The position numbers were made by a program, and so were the translations under genes. Positions 45,161 through 57,984 of a DNA stretch of 64,000 nt are shown one piece after another; positions within the stretch are counted from its first letter, which is position 1; every line of letters begins with the position of its first letter. Source of the stretch: Parasponia andersonii (taxonomy: Eukaryota; Streptophyta; Magnoliopsida; Rosales; Cannabaceae); contig JXTB01000087.1 in NCBI GenBank assembly GCA_002914805.1, positions 770,699 to 834,698 of the forward strand, read 5' to 3'. The notes under the pieces were generated by a model. The model made no database searches. It worked only from the letters and a program-made list of their open reading frames with translations, and was not told the origin of the DNA.

Positions 45161-48100
45161 ATGCATATAATAACTCATAGGTTCGATATAGAATATACCA
45201 CTTTGACATTTCATGAAGAAGTTGATGATATGAACATTCTGCAAAATGACCTGCATGAAGGTAATGATGTAGTAGATGAGATGGTAAATTTTTTAAATGA
45301 CTTCATAGGTCCATTTACTTATGATCCTATTCATAATGATGTGAACGTGGATGAAGATGTTGCAATGTTGTCTTCTATGTCTGCAAAATAGTATGATGAT
45401 TTGTTCTTAAAGGTTGAGTCAGAATTGTATCTTGGGTGCACACATTTCTCGACATTAAATTTCTTGACCAAACTTATACATTTGAAAGTAATACATAAAT
45501 GGAGTAATAAATAACTTGATAGCCTATTGAAATTGTTGAAAGAGGTATTTCCAATATAGAACAAGCTATAAGAGTCATATTACGAGACAAAAAAATATAT
45601 GTTTAAGTTGAGATTAGGGTACCAGTCAATTCATGTTTACATATATGATTGTATTTTATTTTGGAAAGAAAATACAGACAAAGAAAATTGTCCTACGTGG
45701 GGTGAGCCGTTGGGTACATAAAAATACGAAGGTTAAGAAGGTACCTCACAAAGTATTATGGTATTTCTTATTGACACTGTAGTTAAATCGGTTGTAATAG
45801 TTAGGGGTGTTTAATATCCACACGATCCAAAATCTATACGATCCGATCTAATCTAATTCACAAAGTATGAATATCTGCACTTGTGCAGATTGGATTAGAT
45901 TCAAAAATTGAAATTCGCACTTAAATCCGTACTTAAATCCGTACTTTGCAAATTAGATTGAACTCAAAAATTGAAATCCACTTAAGCGTATCAGATATTT
46001 TATTTTTACCTTAAAAAATAACCGATCCAATCCAATTTGCACTTAATATACAGATTTTTAAATAAAATGTATATCATGAATATTTTAGGTTTAAATTAAG
46101 TTCAAATTTTAGATTTTAATGGATTGTATTTAATTTTATATGTATATATAATCAGTAATTGGCCAAATTTATAAAAAAGACTCAAATTTGTGCTAAATTA
46201 AATAATCTAAGAAAAAAAATGACATGAAGCCTAATTTTAAGAGCTTATATATCAGGCCTAAGTAACTGATCCAATCTATTTGTGGATTGGATTGGATTTT
46301 TTAAAACATTTTATGCGGATTAGATTAGATGAAAAATATGAAATTTGCACCTAGTGCAGATTTGATATAAATACACTAAAAGGGTACAGACTAGATCAGA
46401 TGAATACCCCTTGTACAGGTCGAGGCACACTGTAGCAAGTATGAGATAGTACTGTTTCAAGTCATTCTAATGAGGAAGGAGATTTAAGATATCCAGTTGA
46501 TAGGGAAGCATGGAAAGAGTTTGATCACAGATATCTTGAATTTACCAAATAACCAAGAAATGTATGATTGGATATGGCAGTAAACAAATTCAATCCATTT
46601 GGCAACATGAATTTGTCTTACAATGTGTGGCTAGTATTACTGACGACTTATAACTTGCCACTATGGCTATGCATAAAGGAGTGTTATTTCATGATGTCAC
46701 TGTTAATTCCTGGTTCTCAATCTTCAGGAAAATACATGGATGTTTTTTTAAGGCCGTTGGTTGAGGAGTTAAAACAATTATAAGTTGTTGGGGTAGATAC
46801 TCGAGATTTGCTAGTAATAGTATCTTCAAAATGCAAATTGTACTTTTATAGACTATTACTGATTTCTCGGTCTGCAATAGTTTATTTGGTTAGAGAAAGT
46901 TTATCTAACCTGTAATGAAGACACCCCCTTTGTTGAGATTGAAAACTAAGACCTGTTATATGGGTCACAGACATTTCCCACCGACTAATCATTTAATGAG
47001 AAAAAGTAAAGAATTTAAAGGGATACTAGAGAGAAGAAACTCACTCAGTGTTTTAATAATAAAGATGTTTTAGAATAGCTGAGACAATTGCTACATATAC
47101 TGCGGGATAAATATCCAAGTTATGGAGGGGTTAAGCAAAAATGTGATAAAGTCGAACTAAACTAGAGAAAGAAAAGTATCTTTTATGAGCTAGATTATTG
47201 GTCATCATTATCATTAGGACACAATCTTGATGTTATACATATTGAAAAAAATGTGTGTGATAGTGTTCTTGGCACAATATTGGGAATTGAAGGCAAATCA
47301 AAAGACATGATTAATGCACGATATGATTCGGCTGATATGAAAATAAGACGAGAGTTGTATTTGGATGAATCGGGAAATAAGTTGATTAAACCTCACACAT
47401 AATACACTCTCACTGCCAATAAATGATGTAAATTCTATCAATTTATCAATTTAATTAAGTTTTTCAATAACTTTGCAAGTAACATGCAGAGAAATGTAAG
47501 TAATAATGACTCAAAAATAATTAGCTTGAAGTTACATGATTGTCATATTATTATGCAGCGTTTATTAATTCCTAGCATAAGACCTTTAAAAATAAGGAAT
47601 ATCGTCGACAATTATTGAACTCTGTAATTTTTTCTAACAAATATGTGCTAGGAGCTTGAGTATGAAAGACTTGGAGAATTCCTAAGATATCATAGTTCTT
47701 ATTCTTTGCAAGCTTAAATTAATATTTTCCCTTGTATTTTTTGATATCATAGTTCACTTAATTATGCATTTGCCCGAAGAAGCATTACTTGGAGGACCTG
47801 TTCACTTCAGGTGGATGTATCCGTATGAGAGATATATAACAAAGTTAAAAGACTATGTTAGAAATTGAGCACGTCTTGAGAGATCTATTATTAAAGGTAA
47901 TATTGTTGATGAAGCATGAACGTTTTGTTTAATGTATTTGCAAGGGATTGAGATAAAATTCAATTATTTTAACAGGAACGAGGATGCTACTGACATAGTC
48001 TGAAAAATACTTAAGTATATTCCAATCCCAATATCATCTTATTGGAAAAAAGACTTACGTGTCACTTGATATGTATCTTTGGAAGAAGTGGTACATATTA

Positions 48101-49083
48101 AACAATTGACAAGAGATCTAAAGGTATTTAGAGTAAGCCCGCACAACTAATGGAATATTAAATCATTACGATTATATAGCATTATATTGAACTTTCACAT
48201 TTTTCCTATAATATAGTGAGCATATGAGGGAGCTCTAGTAAAAAGGAGGTCAAAATCTGGATGAAATACAAAGTCAACAATTTCTAACTTAGTTTTATGC
48301 GAAGGTATATAACTTATAATTCCAACCTTTGCATATAATGGTTGTATTCTTTATTGTCTAATTTATATTTTAATTAAATTAACAAATATATCAATTACGA
48401 CAAAATTGTTCCCCTGAAGTAACTGATGAGTTGTACTTACTGGCATATATGCCACATTTCCATCTTTTCTTATATTCTGCATGTATTGTAAATAGAACTC
48501 GATTTGTAACTCGCACAATAAATTCTAAATAATTGACTTAAAACAATAGTATATCTATCCGTAGGATTGATGAGATTATATTTTATGGCCATTTAAAAGA
48601 AATTCAAGAGTTCAATTATATGGACACATATTTTGTTATCTTATTTAAGTGCAAATAGTTTGATAACAATCCTAGAAAGAAGAAAATAAAAGTAGAAAAA
48701 CACATAACAAGTATAGCTATCAATTCTAAGTGGTATAAAGATGAACTATATATACTTGCTTCTCAAGCTAAGCAAGTTTTTTATATTGATAATTTATTGA
48801 ATAGTCTTAATTGGAGAATTGTAGGAAACTTAAGTCACCGATGTAGATAGGATATTCAAGATAATGATATTGAGCTGTTATTCTGCAAGATCATAACTTC
48901 TCAAACTTTTTCCTAACAATTGAACTTGATGAGCTGGAGTCTATTAGTTATATTCTTGGGAGTCAAAGTGAGCTTGTTCAAAATTCTGATAATGTTATTC
49001 ATGATGTGAAGACGATAATTTTATTGATGATAACGAACTTGATCATGATGACTCAGTTGATGATTATATAGAAGATGAGTAGA
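45161..49083 (+). pseudogene. TNP2-like CACTA transposase relic (Transposase_21, DUF4218, DUF4216 parts)
   Basis: Recognisable blocks in order: HFSTLNFLTKLIHLKVIHKWSN-like (about 45.44-45.51 kb); NKFNPFGNMNLSYNVWLVLL, TYNLPLWLCIKECYFMM and LLIPGSQSSGKYMDVFLRPL (46568-46783, Transposase_21); HNLDVMHIEKNVCDSVLG (about 47.22-47.28 kb); LHDCHIIMQRLL (about 47.53 kb); LPEEALLGGPVHFRWMYPYER (47.77-47.83 kb, DUF4218); KKIKVEKHITSIAINSKWY and LASQAKQVFYIDN (48.68-48.80 kb, DUF4216). TNP2 binds the element ends and cuts them. Reading is interrupted by many stops (for example after EELKQL at 46781), frame changes, probable introns and a MITE, so no functional protein is expected. Confidence 0.85.
45802..46412. 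mobile_element. hAT-like MITE nested in the CACTA transposase
   Basis: The left end is TAGGGGTGTTTAATATCC and the complement of the right end is AAGGGGTATTCATCTG, both like hAT ends (T/CAGGGGTG). Subterminal repeats such as 'gattggattagatt', 'gcacttaaatccg' and 'tgtgcagat' recur in both orientations. Flanking octamers GTAATAGT (45794-45801) and GTACAGGT (46413-46420) agree at five of eight positions, a decayed 8-bp target-site duplication. Transposase similarity stops at one side and resumes at the other. Confidence 0.7.
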
Positions 49084-49494
49084 ATTGGAGATGGACGATG
49101 ATGATAAAACTAATCAAGATGAATATGAAGATTATATTAATAGCGATGATGATAAATATGAAAATATTATTATTTATTTATTTTATGAGAATCTTTGTTA
49201 CATTGTTCATAAAATATATTTTTTTATGAATATCATTTATATATGCATTATATCATATTTATACTATTCATCAACCTTATTTAATTATGACTATTGTTAG
49301 ACCTACATATCATGGAGGAGATGCAGGTGGAGACCCCCCACCGAACCCATTTAGGATTCTTACCCCGTGTCAATCAAGTACAATGAATGTTTTTACTTTA
49401 TCTAAGTAATAAATAAAACTACATTTATCATTGATTTCATTTGATTGATTATTAATATTTTTTCATTCTTTTGTAGCGTCGATTGGTAAGAAGA

Positions 49495-51130
49495 AACATT
49501 CAAAAAATAAATCCTTGAACTTGTAGGATAAGCTTGATTCCTTAGAGCCAGGTCAATGACTCCTGATCTAGTTTGATAAGATAGGAGCTATATAAAGAGT
49601 TGTTAGAGAGAACATAAATATTTTCAGAAGTACTCATTAGGAAAAATATAAAACTTTTTCACAAGAGTTGGGTAAAGATTCTTGCTGAAGAGAAGGAAAA
49701 AATAAAGCCCGGTGTCCAGGCAAGATTTTTTTTATTATTATATCCTTGTATTTTATTGAAATTATTTTTGTTAATTAATTTAGTTTTTGGTTATAAAAGT
49801 ACTTCTAGTATAAAGATGTTAGCAATGACGAGTTGCCTCAGATATCCTAAGGCATTAATCGTACCACTCAAGATATCTATAAGAATTGGAAGAATGAGCT
49901 CAGTGAATACTTCAAGCTCAATGGCAAGGACTAGAAAAGTCTTGACCTTCCTTATGCTCGCCGACTTGTTCCTCTTGATATGACTCAGGAGGTTTGGAAC
50001 AAGTGCGTGGGTTATTTCAGCTCAGAGGAGTTCAGGGCAAGTACTTCATTTAATTACTTCTTTACTACATTAATTTTTTAATTATTATATTATTAACTAC
50101 TAACTTTTAAATAATAGGCTATGTCTAAGAGGAATGTTGGTAATAGGATTTAGATGAAATATGTTAGTAGGTAGGGGGCTAAGTACTTCATTTAATTACT
50201 TCTTTACTACATTAATTTTTTAATTATTATATTATTAACTACTAACTTTTAAATAATAGGCTATGTCTAAGAGGAATGCTGGTAATAGGATTTAGATGAA
50301 ATATGTTAGTAGGCAAGGGCCTAAGTCCACTATCATCAGTATACATGATATGGTAATCTTCTTATAACTTATTTCTTACTCTTACATTTTTTTTTATTGT
50401 TTTTATTTATTTATTTATCTAATTCAATGCAGAGGGGAATCTTGAGATAAGTAAGTTGCAATTAATTGCAGAGAACTATTGACAAAGATATATAGATCAT
50501 GTGACTGGCAAGTGACCCTTTGAGGAGGTTGAGCAAAATTATGAAGTAACCTATAAGTTATTTGTATTCATTGATTGTCTACTAATTTTATCTTTTTACT
50601 AACTTTTTTCTAACTATCTTTGGCATAAGATAGTTAAGATTCATACCACTCAGTTGTAGTCTCAAACATCGTCATCTGCTTCTGATTCTTCGTCACAATC
50701 TGCACCGCCTTATCTTGATGAGATATTGATTACTGATGAGGTATTTGATACTAGGAGAGGGCATAGGAGAGGAGTTGGCCTGAAGCTTAAGAGAGTAGCT
50801 AGCACTTCTTCTACAGCGACTTCTACACCACATGATCTTTCTATGCATGACTTTGAGTTACGAGACTTTTTCAGCCAGATATAGAGTTATTTGGTTATTG
50901 CTCACTGGTGTGAAGCAGTTCTCCTAGTACAACGTGATGCAGAGAGAAAATACTTCAATGAATAATTGTGTTACATGTGTAGCGCATGTCGAGATTAGTT
51001 TCGGGATTCCATATGTCTATTCAACTGCTTTCTACTCCTGATATTCTTCCGATACTTCTGCCACCTACAATGCCTCTGAAATTCTGATATGAACCTCCTC
51101 TCCTATCTTTCGATACTCAAGACAATGCAG
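49495..51130 (+). pseudogene. Second ORF of the CACTA element (Transposase_24-like)
   Basis: Fragments in the style of the plant CACTA second protein: KNWKNELSEYFKLNGKD (about 49.88 kb), RRLVPLDMTQEVWNKCVGYFSSEEFRA (about 49.95-50.04 kb), MSKRNVGNRI (about 50.13 kb), then a Ser-rich stretch (SSSASDSSSQSAPPYLDEI, about 50.68 kb) and HRRGVGLKLKRVASTSSTATST. Several stops and frame changes are present. Part of an intron and exon is tandemly duplicated (50039-50322). The role in the family is unclear; it may assist transposition. Confidence 0.65.
50039..50322. repeat. 142-bp tandem duplication across an intron-exon boundary
   Basis: 'aagtacttcatttaatt' starts at 50039 and 50181. The two 142-bp units differ at only a few positions (for example 'gaatgttgg' versus 'gaatgctgg'). 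Each unit contains the intron-like AT-rich part, a TAATAG acceptor-like site and the exon start 'gctatgtctaagagg', so the acceptor is duplicated. Confidence 0.9.
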
Positions 51131-52189
51131 ATTAGGATGAGACTGACTTAGGTTGCTAGCTAGCTACATAGATAGTTCAATTTTTTTTTTGTTAAATACT
51201 TTTATTAAAATTTTATTTTATGTGTATTTTTGTTCTGGAATTATTTTAATTTTTTTCAATTATATTTTATATTTCAAATATTTTATATTTATTTCTATTT
51301 TATTTTTTATAATTTTATATTTCAAATTAACTGTTCATACAATTAGGCTTGCTATAGTAATATTAGATTTATTGTATTTAAGGTCTAATGCTATACTCTT
51401 GAATTAATATTATAATAGACTTAAAAATTAAATTAGTATTTATTACATAATTAATATTATATGTGTATCTCTACATAAATATTAGTAATTAGAGATAATA
51501 TAAGATTACTGTTTTGTCTTTTTAATTATATCTTTCAATTTTTTGAGGCAAAATTATGTCTAATAGATAATTAGACTTTTTAAAACTTCTTTTATCAATA
51601 ACAACTACATTCATCAACTACTTGGCCCAGATTTAATTATTTAAGAACTCATAATTACACAAGATAGTAGTTAATTCCTCTACTTAATAGAGTTATGGTG
51701 TCTATATCTATGAGTATATGATCTCAAGGCATATAATATTGTATTACTAAAATATTGAGCTCTAGACTATTATTCTTGATCATATTGTTTAACATCCTAA
51801 AAAACAAAGAATATGAATATAAGTTGGTTACCTATATTTCAATATTAAGATAGACATACACTAATTGTTTTTAATATGATAATATGTTCTTGATTATAGT
51901 TAATGGCAGAAGGGAGAATATAAACCCCACTTAATTTTTTTATTATTTTATTTTATATGTAAAAATTTGGTAAATTTTTATTTTTCTCAACTAATTTTTC
52001 CTTTCAATAATGTTATCTACATAAGATATAAATTGATATATTTATCCCTTTAATTAGGACCAACTTACAATTTAATTTTTTTTTCAACTTTTGAAGCATT
52101 TACTGCTAGAAAAACTTTTGAACTTTGGTCTTCCTACAATTTAAACCCTATATTTTGATTTTTGTAAAAAATATACTTTCATGTTTTAA
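51131..52189. other. AT-rich intergenic DNA
   Basis: No gene or clear repeat. Poly-T-rich at 51.18-51.32 kb; the open frame there is low-complexity Phe/Ile/Leu only. Confidence 0.4.
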
Positions 52190-54975
52190 AATTCAAAAAA
52201 TTTGTAACTATTAATCCTTAACTTTTGAGTGTTTTGGCATATTAATCCTGCACCTTTATTTTTTAGTATTTAAATCATCAATTTTACAAATATATGGCAA
52301 TTAAGTCCTATTCTCTGTTTCAGTTACAATTGTCATTAAAATATTCTGCATCCATAATGTGTTATTGGTTTTAAGGGCATTTAAATAATTCAGTTCTCCC
52401 CTTCTTCTCTCTAGTCTCTACGTAGATCCCTATTTCTCAGTCTGTAATTGCAAAACTACCATATTCAAAGTCTAAACCATTAGTTGATCGTGAAGTCAGA
52501 TTAGAGAAAGGGTTCGATCTATTAAGAAACCAAGTGCCGTATATGATGTCGTGAAGGTCCAGACTTCAAAAACACTAAAGCAAGCACAATCCGATAAATC
52601 ATTTAATGAGTTGTATAACACAATTCAAATAAAGTGTATAGTGAGCTACACACGTACTCATACAACTCTTACGAATATATATATATATTTAGGTCAAGAA
52701 TATAGTCCCTCGTAGTTAGTTTTGATGACTAGTCACTCATTATTAATCTCACCATTAAAGCTAAGAGACAATAGAAAAGTATGAGTTGATTTTCATCCAC
52801 TGGTTATAAATAATGTAGGGGTAAAACTAGGCTGAAAAATGCAACCAGGTCAAGAGTTTTTTTTTTCCCAGATTGTTAGGGAAGTTGTTGCATAAAAACA
52901 TATATAATATTTATTTTTGTTACATGAATCTCATTTAGAATTTGTTATAATAAGATCTAATAGATGACTAATGATGTGTTGATAATATTATATTTGTTTT
53001 TATATGTACATCATATGGATGTGGTATCGGTGAAATAAAATTCGTTCTTTTATTTCATGAAAATATCATATGTTTATATATACAAGTTTCAAAACTCACA
53101 ATATAGTTTACAGAGTTTTATACCTATTAATAATAGAAAAACTCTAATTTTCTATGCAAAAGTTACACAGTATTACAAAATACTAGAACAACATTTTTCT
53201 CTATTTTTATTCTCCTTGTACCGACTATTTAGTATTTAAATAGTTAATCTCTTGCATATATGAATAGTTGTGTATATTTTTTAGTAGTACTATATACTGG
53301 CAATGGAAAGTAAAAAAAAAAGGCTATTTTTATTTTTTATCAATACAAAATTATATATCTAAAAGTATAATTGGGATTTCATTTTTTTAGTTGGTCAGAA
53401 ATAATTAAGCGATTATCAATAGTTATAGGTATGGTATTATAATCATGTGATAATATAATAAAATTATTAAGTAGTAAATATGTGGTAACATAATTTAATT
53501 ATTATTTAACATGATCATTTGTCCTTCCTAATAAAAAACTATAATGTGGAATTCTTTTAATGTTTGTTGGGTTATATTATTCTCTTTCCCCCAAAATATT
53601 ACTCTATTGGATGTTATATTGTTATCTAAATAAAATTCTCATATTACTTAAGGAAATAATAATGTTATATGTCTTTTACTTTTTATATGGGTGAGACTAT
53701 ATATATATATATATGGTTCCTAATCTAATAGGTATTTTTTTTACCTATCTATAGTCATTTTTATTTTTAGCTATTAAGTTATCATCGAACGGTTACCAGA
53801 ATTTGAGTTGTTAGAAAAAAAGAATAAAAATAAATACTCATTATTTAATTCTTTCATCTCTCATTCTTTTAGTATAAAAAGACGTATATGATGATTTTTA
53901 ATTGTATAAAACAATATCAATGTATTGGTTTTAAAAAAAAAACCCTACTTGGAGCCATTTGTATATATTTAAAAAAACAGAAACAGAAGAGAAAATGAAG
54001 ACTATACCTCCACAATATCATAGCAGAACCATGTATAACTAACTATGAATATTAATTAAATGATAGAAATTAGGAAATTATGTTCTCTTCTAAATTTCAA
54101 AAGACTCATTAAATACAGAGGATTAAAATGTTTTTTTAAAGAATGAATTGGGTTCTCTTCTAAATTTCCATCATTGTTTTTTGAAATATTTTCTCCATCA
54201 ATTTAATCTAACAGCTACACATAACTCATTATAAACGACTAGAAAATATTGAAGAGAAATAAAGATATAGCTATTTAAAGAAAAATTATCTAAAACTTTC
54301 GGTATTCAACCAAATTACGAAACAAGTTTTCAAATTACATAATATCTAGAACCTAAAGCATAGTCTTTAGGATAAGATAAAATATAAAATGAGAAAGAAA
54401 CTATGGCACAACCAAATATAAAAAATTATTGGACTTTTTAACGAACTAAGAATTAGAACTGACTGTAGTTGGTAGAGAAAAACCTTCTCTTGAATCCCAT
54501 CATTGGAACCTCATGAAACGCACCTCAGGTAATTGAAGCTAAGAATCGAAGCAAAACACGTGGATGGTCATCTTTCTGTGTTTGCCCAAATAGAGTTATG
54601 TTTAAAAATATTAGGGATTTCAAACATTTGAGTTTGCATTTAAAAAAAAATTAAAGCACATTGATTTGCGTTCTTTTGCCATTTTGTAGAAAAGAAGCCA
54701 AAGAAGAAGAATGTGGTGACTGAATTACCTAAATGCTCTTAAAATTAGTAACACGTAATGGGCACATGATTTTTTAACAGTAAATTATAACTGAAACACG
54801 GAAAATGACTTGATTACCACATATTTGTATCCTTGAGGATTTAAATACTAAAAAACGAAGGTAGTTTAAATACTAAAAAATAAAGGTAGGAGACTAACAT
54901 GCTAAAACACTCAAAGCTTAAAAATTAATGATGCCAAAAATCCAAATTCCCTAAAAAAATTACAAATCTAGACTC
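52190..54975. mobile_element. Non-autonomous DNA element with long terminal inverted repeats (Mutator-like?)
   Basis: About 52190-52405 is matched by the reverse complement of about 54712-54975. Shared blocks include 'tgagtgtttt.gcat', 'ttattttttagtatttaaa', 'tgtttcagtta' and 'aattcag'. The right arm has one extra 'tagtatttaaa' unit. Between the arms (52.4-54.7 kb) there is no transposase or any other coding sequence. Arms of more than 200 bp point to Mutator-like or foldback elements. Outer ends are blurred, so I cannot give a target-site duplication. Confidence 0.6.
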
Positions 54976-55658
54976 AAGTTATGATATTATTGTTTCCAAA
55001 TATTTAAAACACATAAAAAATATCATATAAACTATCACAATTCCTTTATTTTTTTTCCTATTTAGATTCTTTTTATTTATTTACAATATTTTGGTGATTG
55101 TGATATGATATCCAGTTTTCCATGACATGTTTAATTGAGGGCAAAATTGTCTTTTATTACTATAAATTGAGCAAACACGGATGAGGGTATAAATGTGAAG
55201 GTATTTTTTTTTAGAAACCAAAATATTTGCAGAAAGGCCAAATTTCAAGGTATTTTTTTAATGATCTCATTTTTGAAATCTAAATTGAGGAAAAAAAAAG
55301 TGGAATTGAAAAATACTTTACTTATTCTCTCACATGCCTTTTCTTATTCTCTATATCCAAAGTCTCTTTACCTCTATGAAAATAAGAAAGTAAAAACAAA
55401 ATCAAAATAAATAACACAAAATATCTTGAGGTTTGAGTTTTCTACAAATAAATTAACTCAATATTTGAATATTACAACTTAATATTTTCGTACTTTAAAT
55501 CTTTGCAAATTTGTACCATGTCCTTCATAATAATTTAAACAATGAGAAGGCCATTTTACCCTTATTGAATTGAATTTTAATTACTTTTTCTTCTAATTTC
55601 CAATTAAAATAATGAAAATAATTGAAAAAGGATTTTTGGCATGTTTGGCCATCATATT
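54976..55658. other. AT-rich intergenic DNA
   Basis: No gene or repeat recognised. Confidence 0.4.
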
Positions 55659-55983
55659 ATTGGCAAGCTAGTAAAATCATCTTTGACTTATTTTTTTTTT
55701 CAACAATTAGGTCCTTAAGTTTTAAAAATCTTGACAATTAAATCATTTTTGTTTGTTGATGTTAAGGTTCTGACGAAATTAAATATTTTTAAGCGAAAGA
55801 AATTGGTATTTTACTAGTGCCAATAAAATATTGATTTTAACTTTTAAAAACATTATATGTGACTTGAAAATACTCAATTTCATCCAACATTTTAATAATC
55901 TACTTACAAAAAGAACTTAATTATCAAGATTTTTAAATTTAGGGACTTAGTTGTAAACAATACTCAGGGATCACTTTGCCAAT
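55659..55983. mobile_element. MITE with about 85-bp terminal inverted repeats
   Basis: The left end ATTGGCAAGCTAG and the complement of the right end ATTGGCAAAGTGATC match. Both continue with 'caa.taggtccttaa.ttttaaaaatcttga.aattaa'-type sequence. The middle is AT-rich and non-coding. The arms resemble those of the larger element at 52.2-55.0 kb in style ('...cttaacttttga...', '...aattaagtcc...'), so the two may share a transposase. No clean target-site duplication seen. Confidence 0.65.
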
Positions 55984-56430
55984 CGCGAATATAATATAAA
56001 GGTCATTCATATCAAAAATCTATTGAAAAATAATAAAATTTTAAAAAAATCTCTTTCCTCCCCTCCTTTTTTCCTTCTTTCTTTTACCTTCACTCCTTCG
56101 ATGGTGTATGACTAGGGAGACATTGGGATTTGAGATGGATTTTTGACATTCTTTAAGATAATCCAATTAAAGACCACAATTTCATTTCAAAAGATTAAAT
56201 TTAGATTCAGAAAACCTTAGCCTAATTCTTTACCATGTAAAGACACCATCAAATAATCTAAAATTCCAATTATACAAGTGTACCATCAAATAATCTAAAA
56301 TTCCAATTATACAAGTATATTAGGATAATCAAATTACATTTACTATAGGTTTTTACCAAGGAATAAAGAAATCAACAATAGAGTAAGTAATTATTCTATT
56401 GAATCATTTTCAAGAGCATTTCTTAAATTT
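55984..56430. other. Intergenic DNA with a 37-bp duplication
   Basis: Includes a pyrimidine-rich stretch (56.05-56.10 kb) and two near-identical 37-bp units starting at 56245 and 56282 ('accatcaaataatctaaaat'). Confidence 0.5.
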
Positions 56431-56558
56431 CTATATAAATATCTGAACCCAAAATCAAAATTGCACCCTTCTATTCTCTCATTTTGTAAGATTTTCTCAT
56501 CATCCCAACAATTTCTTTCCTTCTTCACTATTCAGCAGAAATGCCTGTTGTTTTGGGG
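56431..56558 (+). promoter_or_regulatory. Orphan promoter-like sequence with TATA box, leader and first codons
   Basis: CTATATAAAT at 56431-56440 is followed about 30 bp on by a CT-rich, A-poor leader ('cttctattctctc', 'tctttccttcttcac'). The first ATG is at 56541 in a fair context (GCAGAAATGCC). The frame (MPVVLG) runs into the LTR-like start TGTGAC at 56559. This looks like the 5' end of a plant gene interrupted by the retroelement. It may equally be chance or part of an unidentified repeat; no downstream part of such a gene is in the window. Confidence 0.35.
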
Positions 56559-57712
56559 TGTGACAAAATTTTTATAGTTAGTTACTAACTAAAATATTAA
56601 GTCACAAAAATATGATAATAATACAATATGGGGTCAATAAAAAAAGTGAGACATGCCAAAACTATATTGGACAAAGAAAAATTTTGATATTTCAAAACAA
56701 GTATTAATTTTTCATTAGAATATCGCGAAGATTATGCCACATAAATATGAAGATAAAAGCTATGTCATTAAAGAGGATATATAGTAAGCTCTCATTGGAA
56801 GTTATCTAACATTTGCCATTACCCCCACTTAGTGATTGCCACATCAATCATATACACATATTTTAATTCTTTGTGACATATTGAATACATTACCATATGA
56901 AGATGTTGATTAGTGTTTGAGCTCATCCTTCTATGCCTATAAACAGGCTTGTTAACACTCTGGATTTGGCCATAAGGAAATCATAGTTTTTCTCTCTTAT
57001 TCTGTCATTCTATTATTCTAGCTTATTATTTTAGTTAAATCTCTCAGACCATTACTCTCTCATTCTCACTCTTTTCAGTTCTATCACAAAGATTTCTTAA
57101 GTTTTTTTTGTTTGTTTTTATATTACATATAATACTTTAGAATCCCACTATCATCATCCACTTTATACATAGATATACTTATATATATATATATATTATA
57201 ATACTATTATATCTATAATATAAAACATATTAGTGCGTACGTGTATATATATTAACATATTTATAATCGTATATATAAACTATATCCAGTATTATAATAT
57301 ATCATATTATTATTATTATTATTATTTTTATTTTTATTATAAATTTTGGAATATTAAGCTGCTCACCTTATTATTTTTTACTATTCTTAATATATCAACG
57401 GGGTGCTAACAAACTCTACATTATGCTAACGTAACTACTAATATTTAAATTCTACATTTTAAATACTCACAGACTCGTAGAAATGAATTATTTTAGTATG
57501 TTGCATTTTGTAATGCGTTCGTACTATTTATAACCTCCCACATTATTTTCAGTACTTTAATTCCCACAGATCCATAGTGTTAAATTATTTATTAAGATGA
57601 GTTGTGTAATATGATCGCTTTTTATACGACTTCTATGCTAAATTTAGCAATTTAAATTTCAATAATTTAAATTTAATATATTAATCTAATTGAATCCTAA
57701 CCATCTAATATG
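56559..57712 (+). repeat. Candidate 5' LTR of the right-hand gypsy element
   Basis: The segment begins TGTGAC and ends just before TGGCGCTAGACC at 57713, which resembles the Tat primer-binding site. It holds a TATA-like TATAAACAG (about 56.94 kb) followed by a CT-rich transcribed-type leader. The right end lacks a clear CA, and the matching 3' LTR is not in the window, so both borders are provisional. TA and TTA-rich runs lie at 57.18-57.33 kb. Confidence 0.4.
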
Positions 57713-57984
57713 TGGCGCTAGACCATAGCTGACAAAACTTTTTATAATTAACCATTATTATGCTTAAATTACTCTCTTACAGAAAAAAGCATCCTTTTTC
57801 CGAGCATTAAAAGGAAACTCTGCTGGGGAGTAGCTAAGAGAAACTAAGTTTCTTTAGTATTTCTAAGATCTCAAAAGTCATCTTGTGATTCTACCTATTC
57901 ACTATCTTTTTCAAACCAAAAAAAGTTAAAGAAAAAGAAAAAAAATTGAAGAAAAGAAAAAAAAAAGAAAATCATCTCATTGTC

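Larger units (their letters stand above)
45060..51130 (+). mobile_element. Decayed CACTA (En/Spm) DNA transposon
   Basis: Two coding regions in the usual CACTA order lie on the plus strand: a TNP2-type transposase (45.16-49.08 kb) and a second, Transposase_24/plant-specific type ORF (49.5-51.1 kb). Both contain stops and frame changes. The transposase is also split by a 611-bp hAT-like insertion at 45802-46412. I could not find CACTA/TAGTG terminal repeats, so both ends are approximate. It is clearly non-autonomous today. Confidence 0.8.

Noticed and set aside
45331-45564. Minus-strand frame in the CACTA element
   Set aside because: It is antisense to recognisable transposase sequence and has no features of its own.
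45060-51130. Exact CACTA termini
   Set aside because: Scattered CACTA and TAGTG words exist on both sides, but none forms a matching pair with subterminal repeats, so the ends are left approximate.
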